From CAVVUC01 sp963751395 (lineage in GTDB: Bacteria > Verrucomicrobiota > Verrucomicrobiia > Chthoniobacterales > Chthoniobacteraceae): a stretch of 64,000 bases of DNA. Under the pieces are notes generated by a model. It saw only the letters and a list, made by a program, of their open reading frames with translations, did no database searches and was not told the origin of the DNA. The translations under genes were made by a program, and so were the position numbers. Positions 34,331-43,277 of this stretch are shown here, one piece after another. Numbering within the stretch: the stretch's first letter is position 1; each line of letters begins with the position of its first letter. The stretch lies in the NCBI GenBank assembly GCA_963751395.1, contig CAVVUC010000002.1, positions 248,001 to 312,000 on the forward strand, read 5' to 3'.

Positions 34331-37300
34331 ATGAAAAATCAATTCCACCGCCTGAACAACCTCCTCCTCTCCGTGCTCGTCGCGGGGACAATGCAGCTTG
34401 GCTCTGCCCGACTCCACGCCGATCAGACCTGGCTCGGCACATCGGACGCGACATGGTCGAATACCTTAAACTGGAGCGGCACAGGGACGCCGGGCACGGG
34501 GGATCTTGCCGTGTTCGATGCGACTTCGACCGCGAACCTCACCACCAACGTGGGCGGCGATCAATCGGTTCTCGGCCTTGTCATCACCAGCCCCACAAGT
34601 GCGGTGACCATCACCGGCACGACCAACACCCTGACGGTGGGGGCTTCGGGCATCGACATGTCCGCCGCGACTCAGAATGTGACGATCAGCACCGGCACGC
34701 TCGCCTTGGGCACTGCGCAAGCATGGAATGTTGCATCGGGTCGGACACTTACTATCTCTTCAAGGCTCGCATCGACCGCGGGCGCATTGACCAAGACGGG
34801 AAGCGGTGCGGTGACATTCACTTCGGCGGCAATCGACACATCGGGCGGAATCAATATCAATGGCGGCACAATCAATCTAAGCGGGGGCAACTTCGTCACC
34901 ATGCTGGGTTCAGGCACGACCGCAGGCACCATCAGCTTCAATAACGGCACTCTAACGGCCGTTACGGGCGGAACCAGTACGTCTGTCTTCCGCAACAATG
35001 TTTTCGTCGGGGCAGGAAACACCGGGACGATCAATTTTAGCTCCAGGACCCAATGGGGATCAGACACGGTGAAGCCGACAGTGACAGGTTCCGGAACGCT
35101 AAATATCGGCATAACGGGAGCCAGCAACCGCGATGATATCTACGTAAACTTCAGTGCATTTGCCGGAAACGTGAAATTTACCGGCAGCGGCGGCGCTCGC
35201 TTCTTTCTTATCAATGGCCAGGCTAATGGGTCCTCGACGGCGGCATTCGACTTCGGCGGTTCGGTGAACTTCCAGCCGCAGACGAACTCAGGAGGAAACA
35301 CAATGAGTATGGGCTCTCTGTCGGGCACATCTTCGACAGCGGTCCTGAATGGAGGGAGTTCGGGTGTTGCGACTTATTCGGTTGGTTCCTTGGAAACAAA
35401 CACCTCCTATGCAGGGCAGGTCATCGGAAACTCCGCTCTAACAAAGGTTGGAACTGGCGCGCTTGTTCTTACAAGCACGGCGCTCAGTTACACCGGTGTC
35501 ACCACAGTCAGCAACGGCACGCTGCGCATCAACGGCAACAAGACCGGCGCAGGCGCGGTGAACGTAAGCGGCAGTGGAGCGGTGCTCGCGGGCACCGGAA
35601 CGATCAACAGCGGCACGGCCGGCTTGATCACAATTTCCAACAACGCACGGCTCGCGCCAGGCGACCCGGCGGTCAGCAGCGGCGTGGGCACACTCACGAC
35701 CGGCTCGCTCACATTGAACACCGGCTCAGTTTTGGATTTTGAATTCGGCGCAGGAAACGATCAGGTGACGATTTCTTCAGGGGCGGCGATCACGTTGAAT
35801 TCGGGGGTGAAGATCAATCTTTTCGACGCTGGCGCGGTCACGCCATTTTCCACCGACGGGATCTACACCTTGTTCAATACCACTGGCGCGACGGTTAACG
35901 GTTTTAGTCCGTCCGTGTTCACGGTGCAGAATACCGTGGCAGGAAAAACCTACGGCTTCACATCGAGCGGTTCGGCAATCTCCTTGGTCATCGGCACCCT
36001 CTCGCTCAATTACTGGGCTGTGGACGCCGATTCAAGCTGGGCTACCGCCTCCAACTGGACGGCAAATGCCAGTCCCAACTTCGCCGGGGCCGAGGCTGAT
36101 TTCGGTCCGACCGTCACCGGCAGCGGCGCTGCGTTCTCCGGGCCTCGCGCGGTGACTCTGGACAGCGCGCAGACCGTCGGGAAAATCATCTTTGGTGACA
36201 CCAACTCCTTCACTGTCACGACCGGCACGGCTGGCAGTCTGATCCTCGACAATTCCGCGCTTGCCAGCCAGATCAACGTGACGACCGGCACCCACGCCAT
36301 CAGCGCGCCGATCGCGCTCACCGCCCAGGGCGCTGCGATCAATGTCGCTCCCGCCAGTCTGCTCACGCTCTCCGATGCGATCAGCGGCACGACCGGCCTG
36401 CTCAAGTCCGGCTCGGGAACGCTCGCGTTGACGGGAAGCAGCAGCTACAGCGGCGGCACGACTCTCAACCTCGGCACCTTGCAGGTGAACAGCGCCGACA
36501 GTCTCGGGGCCGTTTCCGGCAATCTCGTGTTTGCCGGCGGCACACTGCAAATGCTCGCCAGCGCGACCTCCTCGCGTGTTTACCAAGTGTCCGGCGGCAA
36601 CAGCGCCAGAATCGACACCAATGGCAACAATCTCACGCTGAACAGTGGCATCGGCGTTCTTTCGGGCGCGGGCGGCGTGGTAAAGAGCGGCAGCGGCACC
36701 CTGACTCTTGCGGGCAGCAGCAGCTACACCGGAGCCACCACTGTAAACGCCGGTGTGCTAAAGATCAGTCCAGGCGGCGTAATCAATGGCGGTGCCGCGA
36801 ATGTCGCCGCCGCAGCGGGTGCGCAGTTGGTTGTCGATGGTGGATCGCTGACGGCGGGTGGGCTTTCGACACTGCTCAGAAACTCTGCTGGTTTAGTGGT
36901 TTCGTCCGGTACTGCAAATTTTAACGCCGGTCTTCAAACAGACAACGACAGCACTACGAACAGCGAAATCAGGATCTATGTTCCGGGTGGCGTTCTCAAT
37001 GCATCAAGCATCACGTTGGGACGGGGTGGCAGCTCTCAAACCTCGGAACCGACTGCAGGGTTGACGTCCCAGTTCTATGTCAACGGCGGCTCGGTCAGCG
37101 TCACGGGTAACTTCGGCATCGGGACACTTGGGAACACCAATTCCACATCAAGCGCACGGATCGATAGCGGCACCGTGACCGTCGCGGGCGTTACCACCAT
37201 CGGCCTTAACAACACGGGCCGCTGGTCGGTGCTCGATGTGAATGGCGGCACCTTCACTTCTACGAATGCTGCCACCGGCGTTCAGATCGGCGCGACGACT

Positions 37301-38083
37301 GCTGGCAGCGCCGAGTTCCTTGTCCGCTCCGGCACCGCTACGGTCGAGAAGATCACATTCTTTGGAACGGGCTCTGCCACCTACCAAGGCGTGGCAAGGG
37401 TGAATGGCGGCTCCCTCTACGTCGGCAGCGGCGGCATCGTCGCCACCGGCACGAACGTCAATTTCAACCCCACAATCAAGCTCGCGGGCGGCACCCTGGG
37501 CGCAAAGGACACCTGGTCCTCCTCGGTGAAAGTGGCGCTGACCGGCTCTGCCAGCATCATCGATGCACCAGTTGTCTCCGGCACGGCGCGTAACATCACC
37601 TTGAGCGGCGTTCTCAGCGGCACGGCCGGCGGCTTTACAAAGACCGGCTTCGGCACGCTCACGCTCCAGGGCACCAACGACTACACCGGCCCGACCAAGG
37701 TGAACGAAGGAACCCTCGCCTTCGACGTGAGCGAAACCCTCACCGGCGGCCTCAACATCGCCACCAGCGGCACGGCGGTGCTGACGGCGCACGGAGTCGA
37801 AGGAGTGAAGGTTCTCGACATCACCGGGCTGACCATCTCCGGCACGACAGCGTTCGCGGGAGGCGGCGCGAAACTGGACAATACGGCTGGAAATGGCTTC
37901 ACCACAAGCTTCGCGGCCGGTTCGGAAATGCTCTCCGGTGCCGGAGTTGACGGTGCCGGCCTCGCCTCGCCGGCCCCCGTGCCCGAGCCTTCGACCTATA
38001 TTTCGCTCCTGATCGGCGTCTTTTTTATAGTTTTCTTCATGAAATCGAAAAAAGCCGTTGACACTTTTGCCAAAAACCTCTAA
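34331..38083 (+). CDS. Large secreted protein with autotransporter-associated beta-strand repeats and PEP-CTERM tail
   Basis: 1250 residues. A signal peptide (MKNQFHRLNNLLLSVLVAG) is followed by a Gly/Thr/Ser-rich beta-helix. The passenger-associated repeat recurs at least four times, as in GTLALTGSSSYSGGTTLNLG, GTLTLAGSSSYTGATTVNAG and GTLTLQGTNDYTGPTKVNEG. The C-terminus has the sorting tag PVPEPSTYISLLIGVFF followed by the basic KSKKA. No beta-barrel is present, so export probably ends with exosortase processing rather than autotransport. It leads three consecutive PEP-CTERM genes. No exosortase gene is in the window. Confidence 0.88.
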   Translation: MKNQFHRLNNLLLSVLVAGTMQLGSARLHADQTWLGTSDATWSNTLNWSGTGTPGTGDLAVFDATSTANLTTNVGGDQSVLGLVITSPTSAVTITGTTNTLTVGASGIDMSAATQNVTISTGTLALGTAQAWNVASGRTLTISSRLASTAGALTKTGSGAVTFTSAAIDTSGGININGGTINLSGGNFVTMLGSGTTAGTISFNNGTLTAVTGGTSTSVFRNNVFVGAGNTGTINFSSRTQWGSDTVKPTVTGSGTLNIGITGASNRDDIYVNFSAFAGNVKFTGSGGARFFLINGQANGSSTAAFDFGGSVNFQPQTNSGGNTMSMGSLSGTSSTAVLNGGSSGVATYSVGSLETNTSYAGQVIGNSALTKVGTGALVLTSTALSYTGVTTVSNGTLRINGNKTGAGAVNVSGSGAVLAGTGTINSGTAGLITISNNARLAPGDPAVSSGVGTLTTGSLTLNTGSVLDFEFGAGNDQVTISSGAAITLNSGVKINLFDAGAVTPFSTDGIYTLFNTTGATVNGFSPSVFTVQNTVAGKTYGFTSSGSAISLVIGTLSLNYWAVDADSSWATASNWTANASPNFAGAEADFGPTVTGSGAAFSGPRAVTLDSAQTVGKIIFGDTNSFTVTTGTAGSLILDNSALASQINVTTGTHAISAPIALTAQGAAINVAPASLLTLSDAISGTTGLLKSGSGTLALTGSSSYSGGTTLNLGTLQVNSADSLGAVSGNLVFAGGTLQMLASATSSRVYQVSGGNSARIDTNGNNLTLNSGIGVLSGAGGVVKSGSGTLTLAGSSSYTGATTVNAGVLKISPGGVINGGAANVAAAAGAQLVVDGGSLTAGGLSTLLRNSAGLVVSSGTANFNAGLQTDNDSTTNSEIRIYVPGGVLNASSITLGRGGSSQTSEPTAGLTSQFYVNGGSVSVTGNFGIGTLGNTNSTSSARIDSGTVTVAGVTTIGLNNTGRWSVLDVNGGTFTSTNAATGVQIGATTAGSAEFLVRSGTATVEKITFFGTGSATYQGVARVNGGSLYVGSGGIVATGTNVNFNPTIKLAGGTLGAKDTWSSSVKVALTGSASIIDAPVVSGTARNITLSGVLSGTAGGFTKTGFGTLTLQGTNDYTGPTKVNEGTLAFDVSETLTGGLNIATSGTAVLTAHGVEGVKVLDITGLTISGTTAFAGGGAKLDNTAGNGFTTSFAAGSEMLSGAGVDGAGLASPAPVPEPSTYISLLIGVFFIVFFMKSKKAVDTFAKNL

Positions 38084-38121
38084 AACTCCTCTACGCAATC
38101 AAACCAATCTAGTCACACACT

Positions 38122-38883
38122 ATGAAAATGAACCCTCCTTCAATCTCAAAAACAAGCCTGCTGAAGTCTTTCGCGGTCGCTGTGGCTGCTCTCGCTGCCG
38201 CTGTTAATGGTGCTTCTGCTGATGTCTTGGACATAACAAATAACGCGGTGATCGCACGCGGTGCCTCCATCGGGACGCCAACGGCAGGAGTCTATGATCC
38301 GGTGTTCAGTCCGACGACGGGGCGTTACAGCGGGGTTGAAGGGCTAATTCAGACGGGCTTCTGGAATGACGGCACAACCCTTTCAGTTGGTCCTGGAATT
38401 AACAGTTCGCTAGTGGCCTTTGAGATTAACACAAACTCTAACTACCTCTACGCAGTGGGTGCGTTGGATAACAATTCACCCTTTGGTACTCTTTACGGTG
38501 TAGGGGGAGGAATCGCTGATAACTTCGCGGGAGTCTATAACCTGACGGGGCCTGAAATTCTGATAAAGTATACCTACGCAGGTGATGCAGACCTAAACGG
38601 AGTTGTCGATGGAACGGATTATTCGTTTCTTGACACTGGGTTCAACGGAGGCTTGTCCGGTTGGTTTAACGGTGACTTCAACCACGACGGGGTGGTGGAC
38701 GGCACAGATTATGGCTTTATTGATACTGGATTTAACGGCCAAGGAGCTCCGCTTTCTGTCGTTGGCGAAACCGGCTTGCAAGCTCAGCCTGTGCCTGAAC
38801 CCGGGACTGGAGCAGTGGGGCTCTTGTTGTTGGGCGGGAGCTGGCTAATGGGTTTGCGATGGGTTAAGAAAAGCAGAAAATAG
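38122..38883 (+). CDS. PEP-CTERM protein with dockerin-like EF-hand repeats
   Basis: A 253-residue secreted protein with a signal peptide (LLKSFAVAVAALAAAVNGASA). Near the C-terminus are two dockerin type I-like calcium loops, GDADLNGVVDGTDYSFLDTG and GDFNHDGVVDGTDYGFIDTG. The sorting tag PVPEPGTGAVGLLLLGG and basic tail KKSRK follow. Dockerin-like repeats in such proteins are often calcium-stabilised surface modules; no cohesin partner is visible. It starts 38 bases after the preceding PEP-CTERM gene, so co-transcription is likely. Confidence 0.87.
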   Translation: MKMNPPSISKTSLLKSFAVAVAALAAAVNGASADVLDITNNAVIARGASIGTPTAGVYDPVFSPTTGRYSGVEGLIQTGFWNDGTTLSVGPGINSSLVAFEINTNSNYLYAVGALDNNSPFGTLYGVGGGIADNFAGVYNLTGPEILIKYTYAGDADLNGVVDGTDYSFLDTGFNGGLSGWFNGDFNHDGVVDGTDYGFIDTGFNGQGAPLSVVGETGLQAQPVPEPGTGAVGLLLLGGSWLMGLRWVKKSRK

Positions 38884-38932
38884 GCCGACAAAAATACACA
38901 GAACCTTCAAAAAATATTAGACAAAAAATTCC

Positions 38933-39844
38933 ATGAAAACCTCACCATTTAACATGTCAAAATTGTGCCAAGTTCCTCGCCGTAGCTTGCGTTTCACTAT
39001 CTGCGTCCTTCCAAGATGCGTCGGCCAACCTGATTTGGGATCTCCGCGCTGTTGCCGTTCTACAAGGCACAGGGGTAGTAGCAGGTCAACTCAATGGTCC
39101 AAAAAGTGCCACTGGGGCCGATGGGAACATTGTCAGAATGGAAGTGTATTGCGTGGTCACGGGGTCGGATACAAACCCGGTTAATGAGGGTCTCCAGTAT
39201 GCCTATACCAACATTCTAACCGGTACCGCAGCGGGAAGTGGAGCTGGAAATAGCGGGTTCACGGTGTGTTATCCGGAACCGATGGATCAACCGCCTCACC
39301 CACGGGTGTAAGTATCAGAACTGGATTTGATTCGGTAGCCCAGCGTGGAACACCAAACGTGGACATCAAGGGTGTGGATGGAATTAAGGACATCGGAACC
39401 ACTACAAATGTAGCAACTGCAGAGTTCAAGCCGCGTAACTTGGGTTATGCCGATGGTGGCACCCCGGACGGATCTTTTTCGGGATCATCGTTTGTATTGG
39501 GAACGCTCTTAGGTACTAACGGCGGCGCTGCTGGGACAACGGTCACTGGGATCACTGGCTGGGGACGCGAGTTCTTGGTTGGGACGGTGGATTTCAGGAT
39601 AACGACTGCAGGCACAACCGTTGGGGTCAACGCCAGCCTCCAATCATTCACTGGTACCGCAACAAACTTCTGGATGGACACAAGTGGATTGGCGACAACC
39701 TCCGGTTTCATAACTGCGTTTAATCAAATGGCAGTCCATACCCCGGTACTTATTACGGCCGTTCCCGAGCCTGGAACATGGGCGATGCTCATTAGCGGAA
39801 TGGCGACCTTGGTCGGCTTCCAGCGCTTCCGCAGGAAGGCCTAG
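38933..39844 (+). pseudogene. PEP-CTERM protein disrupted by two small indels
   Basis: The start MKTSPFNMSKL is in one frame. The signal core KFLAVACVSLSASFQDASA and NLIWDLRAVAVLQGTG are in the next frame after a +1 shift near 38955-38970. From about 39264 a duplicated GT moves the frame again to SGTDGSTASPTGVSIRTGF. The tail AVPEPGTWAMLISGMATLVG plus RFRRKA is a classic PEP-CTERM tag. Undoing one and two bases gives 302 residues. It may be real decay or consensus error. Confidence 0.7.
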
Positions 39845-39867
39845 ATTTAGTTTGATTGCAAAATGTG

Positions 39868-39902
39868 CAAGGCCGCTGGGAAACCAGCGGCCTTGTTCGT
39901 TT
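39868..39902 (+). terminator. Intrinsic terminator after the PEP-CTERM cluster
   Basis: A perfect 12-bp stem CAAGGCCGCTGG with GAAA loop and complement, followed by TTCGTTTCT, 24 bases after the last PEP-CTERM stop. Confidence 0.85.
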
Positions 39903-39951
39903 CTAGTCATCACCGGCCCACTCGTCACACGCGCACACACTCGTGCAGACT

Positions 39952-40070
39952 CGTGCCCAAGTTGCACTTGGGCACGCACTTGTCCCCGAAGCTGTGCTTC
40001 GTGTCCGTGCGGTGAGTTACGAAGCAAAGCTTCAAAACCAAGCGGGTTCCCAGGTTCAACTTCGGGAACC
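39952..40070. repeat. String of four short hairpins
   Basis: Successive palindromes CGTGCCCAAG/CTTGGGCACG (39952-39976), CGAAGC/GCTTCG, GAAGC/GCTTC and GGTTCCC/GGGAACC (40045-40070), each with a 3-10 base loop. No open reading frame explains them. They lead straight into palindromic copy D. Confidence 0.6.
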
Positions 40071-40078
40071 AGAGCCAA

Positions 40079-40225
40079 ACCAGAGCCAAACGGACACCGC
40101 CCCGGAATGGCGGCTCATCCAACGCCCATTCCGGGGCGGATGTTTGTTGGGGAGGTGATCCGGTGGTTGAGCTCGTTCCTTGCTCCACCACCGGCTAATT
40201 TCCGGCTGTCCCTTCGGGACAAAAA
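40079..40225. repeat. Nested palindromic element, copy D (left end missing)
   Basis: It shares with copy C the AAACGGACACCGCC segment, a GGCGGATGTTTGTTGGG hairpin arm, ATCCGGTGGTTG and the right end CCACCGGCTAATTTCC followed by GGCTGTCCCTTCGGGACAAA. The left GGAAATTAGCC end is absent, so the copy is truncated. Confidence 0.7.
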
Positions 40226-40320
40226 GCATGTGCCTTCGGCATTCAAACGCGGTCTAACCCTGTCTCCGCACGGACGAGATTCTGCCAAACGAACCCATCG
40301 CGTTCTTTGCGCATCAACTC

Positions 40321-40510
40321 CCGGGTAGCACAGGCGTCCCGCCTGTTGGCGAGGGCCTGCCCTCAGCGGAGTCGAAGGGGCGTCCTCGCTCTCGCGGACT
40401 TTGAGAAGGCTGCGGATCTGGTCGGTCGCTCGGCCGTAAACAGCCAGGTGCCAGGAAGTTCGTCCCTGCGGGACGGAGAAACCGACAGGCGGGACGCCCG
40501 TCCCACCCGG
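40321..40510. repeat. CCGGGTAG-ended palindromic element, divergent non-coding copy
   Basis: 190 bp beginning CCGGGTAGCACAGGCGTCCC and ending with GGGACGCCCGTCCCACCCGG. The ends resemble the 14.8-19.8 kb elements over CCGGGTAG, but the inner palindrome is ACAGGCG-TCC-CGCCTGT instead of GCACGCGG-based. The middle has its own CGTCCCTGCGGGACG hairpin. Confidence 0.65.
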
Positions 40511-40653
40511 AATGAGCGTTCCGGTGCAGTTCAAATCCCAGCATGAACGTCGAAACGCTTTTGCCCCTTTGAAGAACTCCAAGGCATGAGCGCGGGAGTG
40601 AATATTCACTTGCGCCATCGCATACCATTTCTTGAAAATACATGGACTCTGCA

Positions 40654-40820
40654 TGGGTAGCGCACGCGCCCCCGCGTGCAGTGGCCCGCGCCCTCGCAGG
40701 ACACCTCGTTTCCTCCCGGCGAAGCCGCTCGCATCCATGAGGTTGGACGCTGCGCGTGCTGGCTTTGGAAGGCTTGCGCGGGGGCGCACAAGCCAGCACG
40801 CGAGGCGCGTGCGCCACCCA
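40654..40820. repeat. GGGTAGCGCACGCG-ended palindromic element, non-coding copy
   Basis: 167 bp with left end TGGGTAGCGCACGCGCCCCC and right end CACGCGAGGCGCGTGCGCCACCCA (complementary over the outer ~20 bases). This is the intergenic relative of the three elements inside the secreted-protein operon. Inner arms GCCCGCGCCC and GCGCGGGGGCGC are less perfect. Confidence 0.75.
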
Positions 40821-40928
40821 TTTCCACTCTGCAACGTCCGATTACCTCCGGGAGTTGGTATCAGATCCCCTGGCCGTCAACGGCAACGGCAGCCCCCCAG
40901 GTTGAAAACCTGTGTCCCTCTCTGCAAG

Positions 40929-41606
40929 TCAGGCCTTGTTTGGCGGATTCGCCTCCTGCGAGGCGGCATTGCTGCCCACCGGATCTTCTTTTCGCCGGCC
41001 TGATGCAAGCAGCAGCTCGAATCCAATCGAAACCAAAACTACCACGGCAACCCCGCCAAAGAGAACCCAGAGCTTGAGTTGCCTCCGATGCGCTTTGTTT
41101 TCAAATGCCGTGAAGGTATCCACCACAAGCGTCGTGGTGCGCTCCAGTTTGTCACGGTCGAGGATCTTGTCGCGCTTCTCGCCGCCTCTTTGAATCACTG
41201 CCAACGGAGCTGTCATCGTCTGGTCAAGTTCCAGTTCAGAAAATGTCTCTTTCGCATCCTTTGAGTAAACAACCGTGACCAAGCCGCTCTCGTCATCGAA
41301 AGCGACTACCGCGCCTCGCAAAGCATTCAACCAATTAGCGGCTAGTTTATTTCCGAACTCTACTAATCTTTCGTTCTGCTTCGTGTAGGTTGTGCCTAGC
41401 GAGCGAATGGTGACCAGATAGACATTCACCGAGGCACCCCGTTTCGCCGCCACCAATTGCTCGCTCAATTTCGCCGCAGCTTCCGGCAGCATGACATTCG
41501 CCTGATCGAGGACGTGGCCTGCGGGCGCGGGCGGCACGGGTTCCTCCGCAGGAAGGGGAGTGATCGCGAGCAGGAGCGCGAGGCATGTGGGCAGAAGTGT
41601 TCGCAT
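40929..41606 (-). CDS. TPM-domain (YgcG-like) membrane-anchored protein
   Basis: 225 residues. A signal peptide (MRTLLPTCLALLLAITPLPAE) is followed by a TPM domain with GHVLDQANVMLPEAAAKLSEQL, then GASVNVYLVTIRSL and AVVAFDDESGLVTVVYS. One membrane helix (KLWVLFGGVAVVVLVSIGFELLL, shown in part) and a short tail follow. TPM domains are small periplasmic folds with reported acid-phosphatase or scaffolding roles, some in photosystem II or respiratory-complex repair. The start at 41606 is chosen for the signal peptide; the upstream open frame is repeat-derived. Confidence 0.8.
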   Translation of the reverse strand: MRTLLPTCLALLLAITPLPAEEPVPPAPAGHVLDQANVMLPEAAAKLSEQLVAAKRGASVNVYLVTIRSLGTTYTKQNERLVEFGNKLAANWLNALRGAVVAFDDESGLVTVVYSKDAKETFSELELDQTMTAPLAVIQRGGEKRDKILDRDKLERTTTLVVDTFTAFENKAHRRQLKLWVLFGGVAVVVLVSIGFELLLASGRRKEDPVGSNAASQEANPPNKA

Positions 41607-41680
41607 GGAAATGAGCGGGTGAAGAACAATGGAAGGTTTCCACCCGGCGCGAGCCGATTGCAAGAACAAACATAACCAAC

Positions 41681-41893
41681 CGAAAGCGGAAACCGGAAAC
41701 CGGAAACCGGAAAGCGGCAAGGGGAAATCGGAAAGCGGATACCGGAAAGCGAAGAGATGAATCTACATCGCTTTTCTGCGACTTGAGAGATCCCTGACCC
41801 TTCCGGCATGGCGCGCCAGAGCAGATGGCATCTCCTTTCTTTCCGCTTTCCGGTTTCCGCTTTCCGGTTTCCGATATCCGCTTTCCGCAATCC
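41681..41893. repeat. Inverted CGGAAAC/CGGAAAG heptamer arrays
   Basis: The left array (41681-41751) is about ten units of CGGAAAC/CGGAAAG. The right array (41837-41893) is the complementary CTTTCCG/GTTTCCG in about seven units. They could fold into a long hairpin with an 85-base loop. It fills most of the 41607-42000 gap between divergent genes; I see no gene in the remainder. Confidence 0.85.
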
Positions 41894-42000
41894 TCATTTG
41901 CGTTGCCGCCTTCTTTGCGCAGATTGTTGGTTGTGATCGACCGGTTTCAGACGCTCAAAATTGTCGTGCTTCAGCGCGCGGCTCCGGCCATCATGCGGCA

Positions 42001-42798
42001 ATGAAACGATTTGTTTTCCTTTTTCTGGCGATGACCGGCTCCCTTTGGGCGGGCGATCCTCCGCAGCACATCGACATCGGCAGGCTGCCCGATCAGGCGA
42101 AACTGGTGGACAATGTCATCGTCCCGGTGCCGAGTGAGATTTTCAGCGTGCTCGACAAGCTCGGCTCGCCCAACTGGCACGAGGTGCTGCGTTCGGAGAA
42201 AACCAAGGCGGTCGGCGAGCGTCCGCAGGTGGCGCTCCTGCTCGGGACGGTGATCGCGGAGGGGTTCATCGCTGTCGAGGCGCAGGAGGGCGAAGAGGTG
42301 AAGAAGATCGGCCGCAGCGTGCTCGACCTGGCCGGGGCGATCGGCGTGAAAAAGTCGGTGACGGCCCGGACGACGGCGATCATCGAGGCAGCGGACAAGA
42401 AGGAATGGGACCAGGTGCGCAAGGAACTCGACGGAGCGTTGCAGGATGTGAAGCAGGCGATGATCGAGCTCCACGACGAGCAGTATGCGCAACTCGTGAG
42501 CCTCGGCGGATGGCTGCGCGGCACGGAGGCGCTCACGATGGTGGTGAAGAAGAATTACTCGAAGGATGGCGCGGAACTGCTGCATCAGCCGGCGCTGCTG
42601 GATTATTTCCAGAACCGGCTCAACGGTCTGGATTCACGGTTGAAAAAGAACGAACTGGTGGGAAAAATTCAAAAGCAAATGCTGGAAATCAAGCCGCTCA
42701 TCGGCGAGAACGGCGCAGAGATTCCTTTGAAATCGGTCGAGCAAATCAACGGCATCACCGGCAGTCTGGTGAAAGCGATCAATTCAAAGGAGTCGTAG
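42001..42798 (+). CDS. Secreted hypothetical protein
   Basis: 265 residues with a clear signal peptide (MKRFVFLFLAMTGSLWAG) and a soluble helical mature part. It includes VALLLGTVIAEGFIAVEAQEG, VKKIGRSVLDLAGAIGV and WDQVRKELDGALQDVKQAM. No heme, metal or catalytic motif is visible and I do not recognise the family. The next secreted small protein starts 4 bases after its stop, so the pair is likely co-expressed. Confidence 0.75.
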   Translation: MKRFVFLFLAMTGSLWAGDPPQHIDIGRLPDQAKLVDNVIVPVPSEIFSVLDKLGSPNWHEVLRSEKTKAVGERPQVALLLGTVIAEGFIAVEAQEGEEVKKIGRSVLDLAGAIGVKKSVTARTTAIIEAADKKEWDQVRKELDGALQDVKQAMIELHDEQYAQLVSLGGWLRGTEALTMVVKKNYSKDGAELLHQPALLDYFQNRLNGLDSRLKKNELVGKIQKQMLEIKPLIGENGAEIPLKSVEQINGITGSLVKAINSKES

Positions 42799-42802
42799 TT
42801 TT

Positions 42803-43237
42803 GTGAAAACCATCCAACCCATCGCCATCGCCCTGTTGTGCGTGATGCTGCTGCAAACGCCGCTGTGCGCGACGATCGACGACGCGCTTTCGTTTGCCCT
42901 CGAGGCGGCCAGTCCTTACGTGAAAGAAGGGTTCACCGTGCGCGAAGATTACTGGGGCGGCGATCTTCCGGTGAAGCAGCAGAAGGCGATCGTGCAGCAG
43001 CTTTTCAAAGGAAACGAATACTGGTTCTGGATGGGAACGGACGTGGAATCGGCGAAGATTTCCGTTCACATCTATGACTCCGACGGGAACCTCGCCGAGG
43101 TGCAGGCCTGGCAGAAGACGCATTTCGCGGCGGCGCGCGTCCAGCCGAAAACAACCGGTTCGTATTACCTGATCGTCGAGATCGAAAAGTCGAGCAAGGA
43201 GCGCACGCACTGGGCGCTGGCTTATGGGTTCCGATGA
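42803..43237 (+). CDS. Small secreted hypothetical protein
   Basis: 144 residues starting with GTG. The signal peptide (MKTIQPIAIALLCVMLLQTPL) is followed by a compact beta-rich domain: EDYWGGDLPVKQQKAIVQQL, NEYWFWMGTDVESAKISVHI and TTGSYYLIVEIEKSS. The last part resembles the PPC/beta-sandwich style of binding domain, but this is weak. It follows the secreted helical protein and precedes phoH by 40 bases. Confidence 0.7.
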   Translation: MKTIQPIAIALLCVMLLQTPLCATIDDALSFALEAASPYVKEGFTVREDYWGGDLPVKQQKAIVQQLFKGNEYWFWMGTDVESAKISVHIYDSDGNLAEVQAWQKTHFAAARVQPKTTGSYYLIVEIEKSSKERTHWALAYGFR

Positions 43238-43277
43238 AGTTGAAGGTTGATCGGGATCAGACCGTCAACCATTCCCG

